Positions 1 through 7,018 of a stretch of 64,000 nt of DNA are shown here, one piece after another. The translations under genes were made by a program, and so were the position numbers. How positions within the stretch are numbered: position 1 is the stretch's first letter; each line of letters opens with the position of its first letter. The stretch lies in assembly GCA_017307165.1 (NCBI GenBank), contig JAFKGK010000006.1:62001-126000 (forward strand), written 5' to 3'. This stretch comes from Candidatus Melainabacteria bacterium. GTDB taxonomy: Bacteria; Cyanobacteriota; Vampirovibrionia; Obscuribacterales; Obscuribacteraceae. The notes under the pieces are model-generated. The model made no database searches, had not been told where the DNA came from, and saw nothing but the letters and a program-made list of their open reading frames with translations.

Positions 1-1
1 C

Positions 2-1339
2 CCAGCCGAAAAAGAAGAGATCAGATCAACGATCTGCGAAGCTCCTCGCACTCAGGCGGCCAAGAGCGAGTCCCATCCCGTCAAAAGGTTTTTTAAGATA
101 TTAGGTCCTGGCCTCATAACTGGTGCGTCTGATGACGATCCTTCGGGCATAGTCACCTACAGCCAAGCTGGTGCTGCATTTGGATTGGCCACACTTTGGA
201 CGGCGCTTTTGACCTTTCCGATGACTAGTGTCATCCAGTATCTGTGCAGCAAAATCGGTCTAGTAACGGGCCAGGGGCTGGCAGTCATACTCAAGCGCAA
301 TTTTCCAAAGCCTGTCTTGTTGATAGCTCTGGGTCTGATGGCTATAGCAAATACTATTAATGCCGGCGCCAATCTTGGAGCGATCGGTGCAGCGGTCCAC
401 TTGATCTACAAGCCTGTCCAGGCGCATTATGCCATCATAGGCGCCACCGTTTTGCTCTTATTGGTAATTGTTTGTGGATCATACAACTTGATCGAAAAAA
501 TATTTAAATGGCTGACCCTAAGTCTCTTGGCCTATGTTTTTACGGCTTTTGCCCTACATGGAGACATTGGCAAGGTCCTTACGGCTAGCTTTATCCCAAA
601 TATCAAATGGTCTGCAGACTATTTGTCTGTCCTTGTGGCAATTTTGGGCACCACTATTTCTCCCTATCTTTTCTTTTGGCAAACCAATCTCGAAGTCGAG
701 GAGCAAAAAAAAGACGGCAAAAATGCGCTGGAACGCGAAGGTGCATCAAAAGATGATCTCAAGTATGCTCTGATCGATGATGGTGCAGGTGTATTTTTTA
801 GCAACGTCGTGATGTTTGCCATCATATATACTACCGCTCAGACCTTGTATGCCAAGGGCACGCATGACATAACCACAGCTGCCGAGGCTGCATCAGCGCT
901 TAAACCAGTGGCCGGTCCCTGGGCAGAGGTAATCTTTGCGCTTGGTCTCATCGGCACAGGTTGTCTTGCCACGCCTGTATTGGTAGGATCTGCTGCGTAT
1001 GCACTTTCCGAAGCTGCCGGCTGGAAGGCGGGATTAAACAAAAAACTTGGTCAGGCGCCCGGCTTTTATATGACCATCATCCTAGCTACTCTGATTGGTA
1101 TGGCAATCAATTTTGTAAAGATCGACCCAATGAAGGCTTTGTTTGGCACTGCTGTCATCAATGGAGTCATAGCGCCGATACTCTTGACTCTTATCATGAT
1201 CCTGACGAGCAGTAAAAAAGTAATGGGTGACGATAAGGTCAACAAACCACTCACCAATTTTATTGGTTGGTTGACGACAATTGTCATGTATCTTGCCTCG
1301 ATAGCCATGTTTGTAGTGATGGCCATGGGTAAGGGCTGA
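2..1339 (+). CDS. NRAMP-family divalent metal transporter, 5' end cut by window
   Basis: Integral membrane transporter of the NRAMP/SLC11 family, which moves divalent metal cations. The frame is open from base 2 to the stop at 1339 and shows no start before TTG at 185, which lies after the first helix motif. The gene therefore begins upstream of the window and 185 is not its start. The first helix carries PGLITGASDDDPSG (Asp-Asp-Asp-Pro-Ser-Gly at 131-148) where canonical members have DPGN. The helix-6 equivalent reads TISPY (653-667), without the Met-Pro-His of typical Mn/Fe transporters. Many further hydrophobic helices follow. The family is clear, but the substrate is open because both metal-site motifs differ from the textbook form. 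It converges on ku. Confidence 0.85.
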   Translation, partial: PAEKEEIRSTICEAPRTQAAKSESHPVKRFFKILGPGLITGASDDDPSGIVTYSQAGAAFGLATLWTALLTFPMTSVIQYLCSKIGLVTGQGLAVILKRNFPKPVLLIALGLMAIANTINAGANLGAIGAAVHLIYKPVQAHYAIIGATVLLLLVIVCGSYNLIEKIFKWLTLSLLAYVFTAFALHGDIGKVLTASFIPNIKWSADYLSVLVAILGTTISPYLFFWQTNLEVEEQKKDGKNALEREGASKDDLKYALIDDGAGVFFSNVVMFAIIYTTAQTLYAKGTHDITTAAEAASALKPVAGPWAEVIFALGLIGTGCLATPVLVGSAAYALSEAAGWKAGLNKKLGQAPGFYMTIILATLIGMAINFVKIDPMKALFGTAVINGVIAPILLTLIMILTSSKKVMGDDKVNKPLTNFIGWLTTIVMYLASIAMFVVMAMGKG

Positions 1340-1361
1340 TCGCTCAAAATTTTTGTCGCAA

Positions 1362-2213
1362 TCAGGATGCTTTTTTGCGAGGTCTAGTTGTGGAGCCAGT
1401 CTTCTTGATCCTGGCTCTACTTGCAGCCTTTGTCTTTTTAGGCCTTGGCTTTTTCTCAGCCTTTTCAACGCTGTCCTTGAGCGCCTTGAGCAGGTCGACG
1501 ACCTTGGCAGAAGACCTTTTTGTAGCGCCAGCACTAGGTTTTTTGCCACCCGCCTTAGCTTCGATCAATTGCTCTAGTGCCTCTTTGTACTCGTTGTGAT
1601 ATTTTTGAGGCTCAAATGGCTCTGTGAGCATATCGACTAGTTTTTCGGCGATCAGCATTTGCTGTTTTTCTGGAGCTTTGTGACTACCTACTTCGCTTTC
1701 CATTATTTCCTCTGGAAACCACAATGTCTCCACCATTAATGCATTTTGATAGCATCTAATAGCGCACAATCGCTCACGTGTACGGATGGCAACCTTGCCG
1801 ATGGCGACCAGGTTTTTCTTTTTAAGAACATTGTATAAGAGGGCATATGGCGTAGCACCTTTTGTGTCAGGCTCGAGAAAGTAGCTCGACTCAAAATAGA
1901 TTGGATCGATCTCAGCCATATCCACAAAGCTGTCGACCGCCAGGACACTCTTAGTCGGCAGTGGCAATGACTCAAAGTCATTTTTGTCGACGACGACGTA
2001 ATCGCCTTTCTCGTATTCCATCCCTTTAACTACATGTTTGTATTCGACCTCGACTTCGCAATTTGGACACCATTTTTTTTCTTCGATGCGATGATGGCAC
2101 TTGTCGTGCAACATATGGAAAGAAATATTTTGCGAACGCGTAGCTACAGTCATGCGCACAGGTATGGAGACCAGACCAAAGCTTACGATCCCCGTCCATA
2201 CTGAGTGCGCCAT
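1362..2213 (-). CDS. ku: Ku DNA end-binding protein (bacterial NHEJ)
   Basis: Bacterial Ku forms a homodimeric ring that threads onto DNA double-strand ends and recruits LigD. The 283-residue length is normal for the family. The N-terminus MAHSVWTGIVSFGLVSIPV is the hallmark start, and the core continues with a Cys/His cluster (HDKCHHR ... KWCPNCE) typical of Ku. The last ~60 residues are rich in Lys/Arg with Ala/Pro, like the basic DNA-binding tails of other bacterial Ku proteins. GGAGGT precedes the ATG with good spacing. The partner ligD lies at 7019-9781, so the two are not in one operon. The gene converges with the NRAMP gene 22 bp away. Confidence 0.95.
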   Translation of the reverse strand: MAHSVWTGIVSFGLVSIPVRMTVATRSQNISFHMLHDKCHHRIEEKKWCPNCEVEVEYKHVVKGMEYEKGDYVVVDKNDFESLPLPTKSVLAVDSFVDMAEIDPIYFESSYFLEPDTKGATPYALLYNVLKKKNLVAIGKVAIRTRERLCAIRCYQNALMVETLWFPEEIMESEVGSHKAPEKQQMLIAEKLVDMLTEPFEPQKYHNEYKEALEQLIEAKAGGKKPSAGATKRSSAKVVDLLKALKDSVEKAEKKPRPKKTKAASRARIKKTGSTTRPRKKAS

Positions 2214-2389
2214 AATGAATGACCTCCGCCCTGCCTAGATTCTCAAATATCAGTAGCGGTATAGACCTGCTTGCCATATATAGGTTCCATATAGCGTTGC
2301 GGCACGTGCTTTCTTTATATTTTTGCCAATCGGGGAACCATTAGGGTCGACGTTTGTCAAACCTCGCAATAGAAGGTGAGGTTTTAGAA

Positions 2390-3316
2390 ATGATCAGAAA
2401 ATGCACCCTACTAGTCGCAATGTCGGTGATGCTCGCGGCTCCCGCATGTTTTGCAAAAGAGGATGCAGCAGACAATCGCCTGGCGAATGCATCTGTATCC
2501 GAGAAAGAAGCGAAAGCGCAAGTTACCAGCGAGCCGGACGCTATGATGGGCAAGTTTGAGGCAGACCATGCCGGCAATAAGGACACAGCCAAGAAAGTGG
2601 CTAAAGAAAAGGCCGCTGATGCTCAAAATAAGGCTGCAAGCAAGGTAGATAATGTCAAAGTCGAGGATGACCCGCTTTCTCCCGAAAACAAGAAAAAGTT
2701 TTCGCTCAATCCAATCAATTGGATTTTTAAGCCAGTCATAGATATGCAGAAACGCATCATCCATCTCGAAAAACAGATGATGAGACTAGAAGCACCTATC
2801 ACTGGTTTGCAAAAGCCTATGGTTGGTCTGCGGGAAGACATGGGTGGCGTGCAGCAAGAGATGAAAGTCATGCATGAAGACATCAATCGCATCCACGAAG
2901 GCATGCACGACACCAATACCAAGATCAGTCACATCGAGAGCCAGTTGACTCGCATGTATGGTCCTGTCAGCGAACTCAAAAATCCTGTAATCGCGCTCAA
3001 AAAGCCAGTCACTGGCGTGGGTGATCAGTTGACGACACTCAAGAGCGATCTCAAAGAGCTAAAAGATGTTGTTGGTCTGACCAATACAGCGATATTGATA
3101 GCAGTGCTAGGCGTGGGCTTTTTGATTGTCGTCGGTACGCCTCTAGTCGCCATCATGGCCTGGAGACACCGTCACTGGATTATCGAAAAACTCGATCTGG
3201 CTAAAGATGATCCCAAGGCCGCTCCTATGAGCAATAGCCAAAATGATAAGGCCCATGAGGAAATGATCAAAAAAGCCAAGGCCCCTGGCAGCGAAGCCAA
3301 AACAGGGACCTATTGA
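2390..3316 (+). CDS. exported coiled-coil protein with C-terminal membrane helix
   Basis: Function not recognised. ATG 2390 is preferred over an upstream in-frame TTG at 2354 because AAGGTGAGG precedes it and the product then begins with a clear signal peptide ending near PACFA (residue ~22). About 60 charged residues rich in Ala/Lys/Glu follow, then a long amphipathic region with repeated small motifs such as ITGLQKPMVGL and VIALKKPVTGV, likely a coiled coil. A hydrophobic helix (around ILIAVLGVGFLIVVGTPLVA) sits near residue 240, followed by a basic stretch and a polar tail. It probably sits in the envelope with its coiled coil outside. A perfect terminator hairpin follows at 3360-3392. Confidence 0.75.
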   Translation: MIRKCTLLVAMSVMLAAPACFAKEDAADNRLANASVSEKEAKAQVTSEPDAMMGKFEADHAGNKDTAKKVAKEKAADAQNKAASKVDNVKVEDDPLSPENKKKFSLNPINWIFKPVIDMQKRIIHLEKQMMRLEAPITGLQKPMVGLREDMGGVQQEMKVMHEDINRIHEGMHDTNTKISHIESQLTRMYGPVSELKNPVIALKKPVTGVGDQLTTLKSDLKELKDVVGLTNTAILIAVLGVGFLIVVGTPLVAIMAWRHRHWIIEKLDLAKDDPKAAPMSNSQNDKAHEEMIKKAKAPGSEAKTGTY

Positions 3317-3359
3317 ATTAGATAAAGGTAGGAACTGGATCGACATAATTGCGTCCTTC

Positions 3360-3392
3360 AAAAGCGACAGGCTCAACGAGCTTGTCGCTTTT
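3360..3392 (+). terminator. 15-bp perfect hairpin with U tract
   Basis: A 15-bp stem (AAAAGCGACA-G-GCTC paired with GAGC-T-TGTCGCTTTT, one G-U pair) closes on the three-base loop AAC and ends in TTTT. Its position 44 bp after the stop at 3316 and just before the next gene fits a rho-independent terminator for the preceding gene. The A-rich 5' arm means it could also work on the opposite strand. Confidence 0.85.
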
Positions 3393-3411
3393 AGATAGAG
3401 GAGTTTGCAAT

Positions 3412-3831
3412 ATGGCTAAAGAAAAAGAATTTATTGCCAATGAGCAATTGGGATCAACCAGAAATGATTCATTTGGCGGTGAGGTCAGTTGCGAAGAATT
3501 GAAGAGCAGAGAAATGCAGCCGGATGAAGATGCTGCACGTAATCCTAAAAAATTAAAAAATTGGGATATGAGTTGTTTGGATGATCAGCCTAAGGAAATC
3601 AAGGATAAAGTCTGCCAATGGAAAGATTCGATAGTCGACGCATTGGAGAACGATCTAGACCAAAACATCGAGCTTGATTGTAAACCCGGACAAACTACAC
3701 CCGAAGAAGATCCCGCCTTCAAAGCCTTTCAACAGTTGCTGCAAAAAAATGGTTTTTCGAGACCAGTTTTTTCGCTTAAAGGCCAGTCGGACAAGCAAGT
3801 TTTTGTAGTTACCGTAGCAGACGCTAAGTAA
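3412..3831 (+). CDS. small acidic protein of unknown function
   Basis: A 139-residue soluble, charged protein that I do not recognise. ATG 3412 follows AGAGGAG (3397-3403). A longer reading from 3349 would place the terminator hairpin inside the coding region and is rejected. The product has no signal peptide or membrane helix. It contains a short Cys-containing segment (MSCLDDQPKEIKDKVCQW) and a C-terminal beta-rich end. It starts a run of four co-directional genes (3412, 3850, ~4252, 4899) with short gaps, suggesting an operon ending with pyrophosphatase. Confidence 0.7.
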   Translation: MAKEKEFIANEQLGSTRNDSFGGEVSCEELKSREMQPDEDAARNPKKLKNWDMSCLDDQPKEIKDKVCQWKDSIVDALENDLDQNIELDCKPGQTTPEEDPAFKAFQQLLQKNGFSRPVFSLKGQSDKQVFVVTVADAK

Positions 3832-3849
3832 AGATTAGATGGAGTTTTA

Positions 3850-4194
3850 ATGATGACTAACAATTTTGAGCGTATCCAAAAATTGATCACTCGGCTCGAG
3901 GTTGCTGCTGCCAAGCACGAAAATGCTCACGGCGGCGAGCCCGATCACATCGAATGCGCAGCCAAGTACGAACGTGCCATAGGCCAGCTACAGCAAGCTC
4001 TTCAAGACGAAGCCATGTTTGAAAATGGTACCGTTACCGCTCGTGGCGACGAATTGGAGCGCGCCCAACAGTTGGAGTTGATGGTGGCATCTTTAGAGGC
4101 CAGCGACCGCTACGGCGATGCCGAAGTGCTCAAGGAAAAAGTGGTAGCGGCAGTCGCCAAACAGCTCAACGAGCTTGATGGTTTTGATCGCTAA
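3850..4194 (+). CDS. small helical protein of unknown function
   Basis: A 114-residue protein, nearly all predicted helix, with Glu/Ala/Gln-rich heptad-like stretches (RAIGQLQQALQDEA, AQQLELMVASLEA), so probably a coiled-coil or tetratricopeptide-like hairpin. GGAG lies just ahead of tandem ATGs at 3850 and 3853; either could serve. No signal peptide. It is 18 bp behind the 3412-3831 gene and directly followed by a 14-bp tandem repeat whose first unit overlaps the stop codon. I do not recognise the family. Confidence 0.7.
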   Translation: MMTNNFERIQKLITRLEVAAAKHENAHGGEPDHIECAAKYERAIGQLQQALQDEAMFENGTVTARGDELERAQQLELMVASLEASDRYGDAEVLKEKVVAAVAKQLNELDGFDR

Positions 4195-4253
4195 AATAAA
4201 GCATTTAAAATAAAGCATTTAAAATAAAGCATTTAAAATAAAGCATTTAAAAT
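4193..4253 (+). repeat. 14-bp tandem repeat, four copies
   Basis: Four perfect head-to-tail copies of AAAATAAAGCATTT (4193-4248) plus a partial fifth copy AAAAT. The array begins in the stop codon of one gene and runs into the first possible start of the next, so it fills the whole intergenic space. It is AT-rich and offers no Shine-Dalgarno sequence. Copy-number change would alter spacing or leader length upstream of the 4252 gene. Confidence 0.95.
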
Positions 4254-4902
4254 GATCAGAATAATCGAAATGATCAAAATTTATAATAGGACATTTATCT
4301 TGATGGCAGTGCTGCTTTTATGTGGCACTGCCGTCGGTGCAGAAGAAACCGACTCTGTTGATGAGAGCTTGCGCAAGACCGAGCTCAAGGTCAATAGATC
4401 GACCAAGGACTTTTCCAATGCCAAACTGCAAAAAATAGCCTTGCTCGCCAAAAATGTGGAAATGACACGCAACAAATACGCTCGCGCTCTGGCCCTCTAT
4501 ATCGATAAAATCGGCAGTGATAAAGAGGTCGATGCCAGTCGCATATCCTACGAAGAGGCGCAGATTAAACTAGCTGGCGAATGGGGATTAACCAGACAAG
4601 CGCTCGAATGTATTAAGGGTCAAGAAAAAATTGCCATGAAATGGTCTAGCGAAGCCAAACAAAATTGTGCTAGTAATGCTCAGTCCGTCGGACAGGGTGG
4701 TCCCGGCGCCTTAGGCAGTCCATCTTGCGCAACTGCCGAAGCCACGGATATGATCAAGGCTTCGACAAGCCAGCCCACTAAGCATCCCAACGCCGCTCAA
4801 AAAAAATGGCAGGATCAGGGCCTGAGCTCGCCTCACACGCTGCCCCCCTCCAATCTCGAAGAACCAGCTCCAGCGACGTCTTTGATACCAGGCCAAAAAT
4901 GA
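4252..4902 (+). CDS. exported protein of unknown function
   Basis: A protein of up to 216 residues with an N-terminal hydrophobic export signal (FILMAVLLLCGTAVGA, then EETDS), a helical middle of about 110 residues with two Cys, and a Pro/Ser/Thr-rich C-terminal tail that looks disordered. The start is uncertain. ATG 4252 abuts the tandem repeat, ATG 4270 lies six codons in, and ATG 4303 is preceded by AGGAC but would shorten the positive N-region. Its stop overlaps the start of pyrophosphatase (ATGA at 4899-4902), implying translational coupling. I do not recognise the family. Confidence 0.7.
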   Translation: MIRIIEMIKIYNRTFILMAVLLLCGTAVGAEETDSVDESLRKTELKVNRSTKDFSNAKLQKIALLAKNVEMTRNKYARALALYIDKIGSDKEVDASRISYEEAQIKLAGEWGLTRQALECIKGQEKIAMKWSSEAKQNCASNAQSVGQGGPGALGSPSCATAEATDMIKASTSQPTKHPNAAQKKWQDQGLSSPHTLPPSNLEEPAPATSLIPGQK

Positions 4903-5516
4903 AGAAAAACACCAGTGAACAGATCAAAAGCGTGTCCAGGCTCAAAAAGGCCGGCAATATCCTTGCCAAGCAAGTAAAGAAGCCAGACGTGCCAGCAATA
5001 GATCTCTCCGGTGTTACTGCCTTGGATCAAAAAAACCTGATCAAAGTGATTGTCGAAACATCCAAGGGCAGTCGAAATAAATACAAATACGATGCTTCTT
5101 CAGGACTTTTCGAGCATCTGTTCACTCTCAAATCTGGTTTGACCTTTCCCTTCAACTACGGCTTCATCCCGTCGACCATGGCCGAGGACGGCGATCCTCT
5201 GGATGTTGTCATCTTGATGGAAGAGCCAGTCTTGACTGGTTGCCTGATAAGAACCCGAGTGATCGGCATCTTAGAAGTAGAGCAGATCAAAGGCAACACC
5301 ACCGTTCGCAATGACCGGATCATCGCTGTACACCCGCCATGTGAGACCTATGGAGACATCAATTCTTTTGGTCAGCTATCACAGGCCAGGATCGATGCAG
5401 TCGAGGAATTTTTTAAGACCTATCTGAGTACTCGCCATATCAAATTTGCTCCTCTAGGGTGGCTCAATTCGACGATTGCATTAGAAAAACTCGCAGAAAA
5501 AATTGTAGAATTCTAG
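4899..5516 (+). CDS. ppa: inorganic pyrophosphatase (soluble, family I)
   Basis: Hydrolyses pyrophosphate to two phosphates, pulling biosynthetic reactions forward; cytoplasmic and Mg-dependent. The family I signature is present as EDGDPLDVV, preceded by ETSKGSRNKYKYD, which holds the active-site Glu, Lys and Tyr, and by FPFNYGFIPST. ATG 4899 overlaps the previous stop as ATGA and gives 205 residues. The first ~45 residues, with several Lys, form an extension before the catalytic core. A longer frame from 4806 only overlaps the upstream gene. This is the last gene of the 3412-5516 run. No terminator is obvious in the 200 bp after it. Confidence 0.93.
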   Translation: MKKNTSEQIKSVSRLKKAGNILAKQVKKPDVPAIDLSGVTALDQKNLIKVIVETSKGSRNKYKYDASSGLFEHLFTLKSGLTFPFNYGFIPSTMAEDGDPLDVVILMEEPVLTGCLIRTRVIGILEVEQIKGNTTVRNDRIIAVHPPCETYGDINSFGQLSQARIDAVEEFFKTYLSTRHIKFAPLGWLNSTIALEKLAEKIVEF

Positions 5517-5727
5517 ATCTTTAATTGATTCTAATGTTCACCGTTTGTTCATCTCGGGGCCGATTTTGGCCGTCGTATGGCTGGCAGATCGATAGAATTC
5601 AACCCAGCCTGGGCATGACAAGTAGGCTTATCTGCTAATGTCTCTTATCAAAGGACACTTTTGCACTCTCTTTGGTCTCTCGACCTTTTTGGGGTCTCTT
5701 TGTACGCACGCGAGGCGCAAACACCAA

Positions 5728-6336
5728 ATGGATCCAAAAGCTCGAATACTCATAGCAGATGGCCTACCAGGCCAAAAGTTTTTGGTCAATGCCTTGACCG
5801 GATACGAGCTAGTGCACGCGCTCGAATACGACCAGGCCGTGAGTTTATTGGATACTGAGGCACCCGATCTGGTTATTTGTGGGGTGCTTTTTGACGAGTC
5901 GCGCATGGTCGCACTATTCAATCATTTTCGCAAATTGCCGCAGTATACAGACGTACCCTTTTTACCCTTTAGAGCAGAGCATACAGAGTATCCGCGCATG
6001 CTCAAGGATCTCACTGCAGCATTGCAAAAAACCCTGGGACTGGGTTCGTATATCGAGCCAGACTGGTCTTTGTCCGCCACTGAGAGTCAATGGCAAGTGC
6101 GTCAAAAAGTAGAGCAATGCCTGCCTCCGCATAAACGGATCAACATTGCCAAAGAAACCGTCATGCGCTCTCTTTTAGAGTCTCCTCCAGCTACCGATGG
6201 CACTCGCCTGGACAAGCGCTTCAGGCGCCAATCCAAGGAGACTGACACTCTTTCTGGTGAGCACGAGCATAGCAATGCTTTGCTAACCAACGAAAATAGC
6301 AGTGGTTTGGATATCACCCTTTTCCCACCCAAATGA
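5728..6336 (+). CDS. receiver-like protein lacking the phosphoacceptor Asp
   Basis: The N-terminal ~120 residues read like a two-component receiver: ARILIADGLPGQK (beta-1, one acidic residue instead of the usual pair), then alternating helix and strand with PDLVICGVLFDES at the beta-3 position. The residue expected to be the phosphorylated Asp is Gly in this stretch, so it is probably a pseudo-receiver. About 80 residues of polar tail follow, with no recognisable output domain. ATG 5728 is preferred because it opens directly on the fold; ATG 5638 would add 30 residues of hydrophobic and basic character. It converges with a second receiver-like gene at 6369-6791. Confidence 0.65.
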   Translation: MDPKARILIADGLPGQKFLVNALTGYELVHALEYDQAVSLLDTEAPDLVICGVLFDESRMVALFNHFRKLPQYTDVPFLPFRAEHTEYPRMLKDLTAALQKTLGLGSYIEPDWSLSATESQWQVRQKVEQCLPPHKRINIAKETVMRSLLESPPATDGTRLDKRFRRQSKETDTLSGEHEHSNALLTNENSSGLDITLFPPK

Positions 6337-6368
6337 TGTAGGCCGATCAAGATCTATATTATTTTCGC

Positions 6369-6791
6369 TCAGACTTCCTTGGTGATGCAGATGCCGCCGA
6401 CTGCTCTACGCATGCAATTGGCAATGGAGTTTGCAAAATGCCTTGGCGTGCAAGCGCGATTGTCTAGATATCCTTGGCCGCCATACTGCAGCAAGAGATC
6501 GGAGACTCGCTTTTGATATCTTTCATCGATCGGATCGTTGTCCATGTGACAGCAAATGACCGGCACATCACTCTGGCATTTGTTGGTGCGTATTAGACGG
6601 AGAGCCTCAGCAATAGCCATTTCGTAGTTGGCAAAATTGTCCTGGCATAGTACAAGGTCGAATGGCATCTTGTTTAGATAATCCAGGGCCTCGGTAAATG
6701 AGCCTGCCATAAAGAGATCATACTCGTTGCGACGTAAGGATCTAAGCGGAGGCGCGTTATCAGGACAATTTAAAAGGGTCAACACTCTCAT
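6369..6791 (-). CDS. second receiver-like protein, phosphosite replaced by Gln
   Basis: A single-domain protein of 140 residues with receiver-like layout: RVLTLLNCPDN (beta-1), SFTEALDYLNKMPFDLVLCQD (helix 2 to beta-3), then VPVICCHMDN (beta-4) and a Lys-poor C-terminal part. In receivers the site five residues after the Asp of DLVL is the phosphoacceptor; here it is Gln, with Asp one position later. ATG 6791 is chosen because GGAGAG precedes it. The longer frame to 6845 has no such signal. It lies tail to tail with the 5728-6336 gene (32 bp apart) and divergent from ligD. Confidence 0.65.
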   Translation of the reverse strand: MRVLTLLNCPDNAPPLRSLRRNEYDLFMAGSFTEALDYLNKMPFDLVLCQDNFANYEMAIAEALRLIRTNKCQSDVPVICCHMDNDPIDERYQKRVSDLLLQYGGQGYLDNRACTPRHFANSIANCMRRAVGGICITKEV

Positions 6792-7018
6792 TCGCTCTCT
6801 CCGGATCTCGCCAGTTGCAAAACAACAGGTCGCAGCTGATAGCATCTTTTCTAACAGACCTCTTTCAGATCTGACTTATCTAGTATTCGATCGTTCCATT
6901 TATTGAACAAAACTGAAATGTTTTTATGCTTATTAATGTAGGTTTTGTGGCATTGGAACCAATATATCCACTGCTGGTCCTTTTAGGCCTACCGCAAACT
7001 GCACCAGAGGCTTTGGTA

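Noticed and set aside
1082..1549. 155-codon ORF on the minus strand across the NRAMP/ku junction
   Set aside because: Lies antisense to NRAMP and in another frame of ku, with no ribosome site; both of those genes are firmly identified.
4806..4898. Longer N-terminus for inorganic pyrophosphatase
   Set aside because: Overlaps the upstream gene in another frame and has no family resemblance; ATG 4899 gives a normal length and an ATGA coupling.
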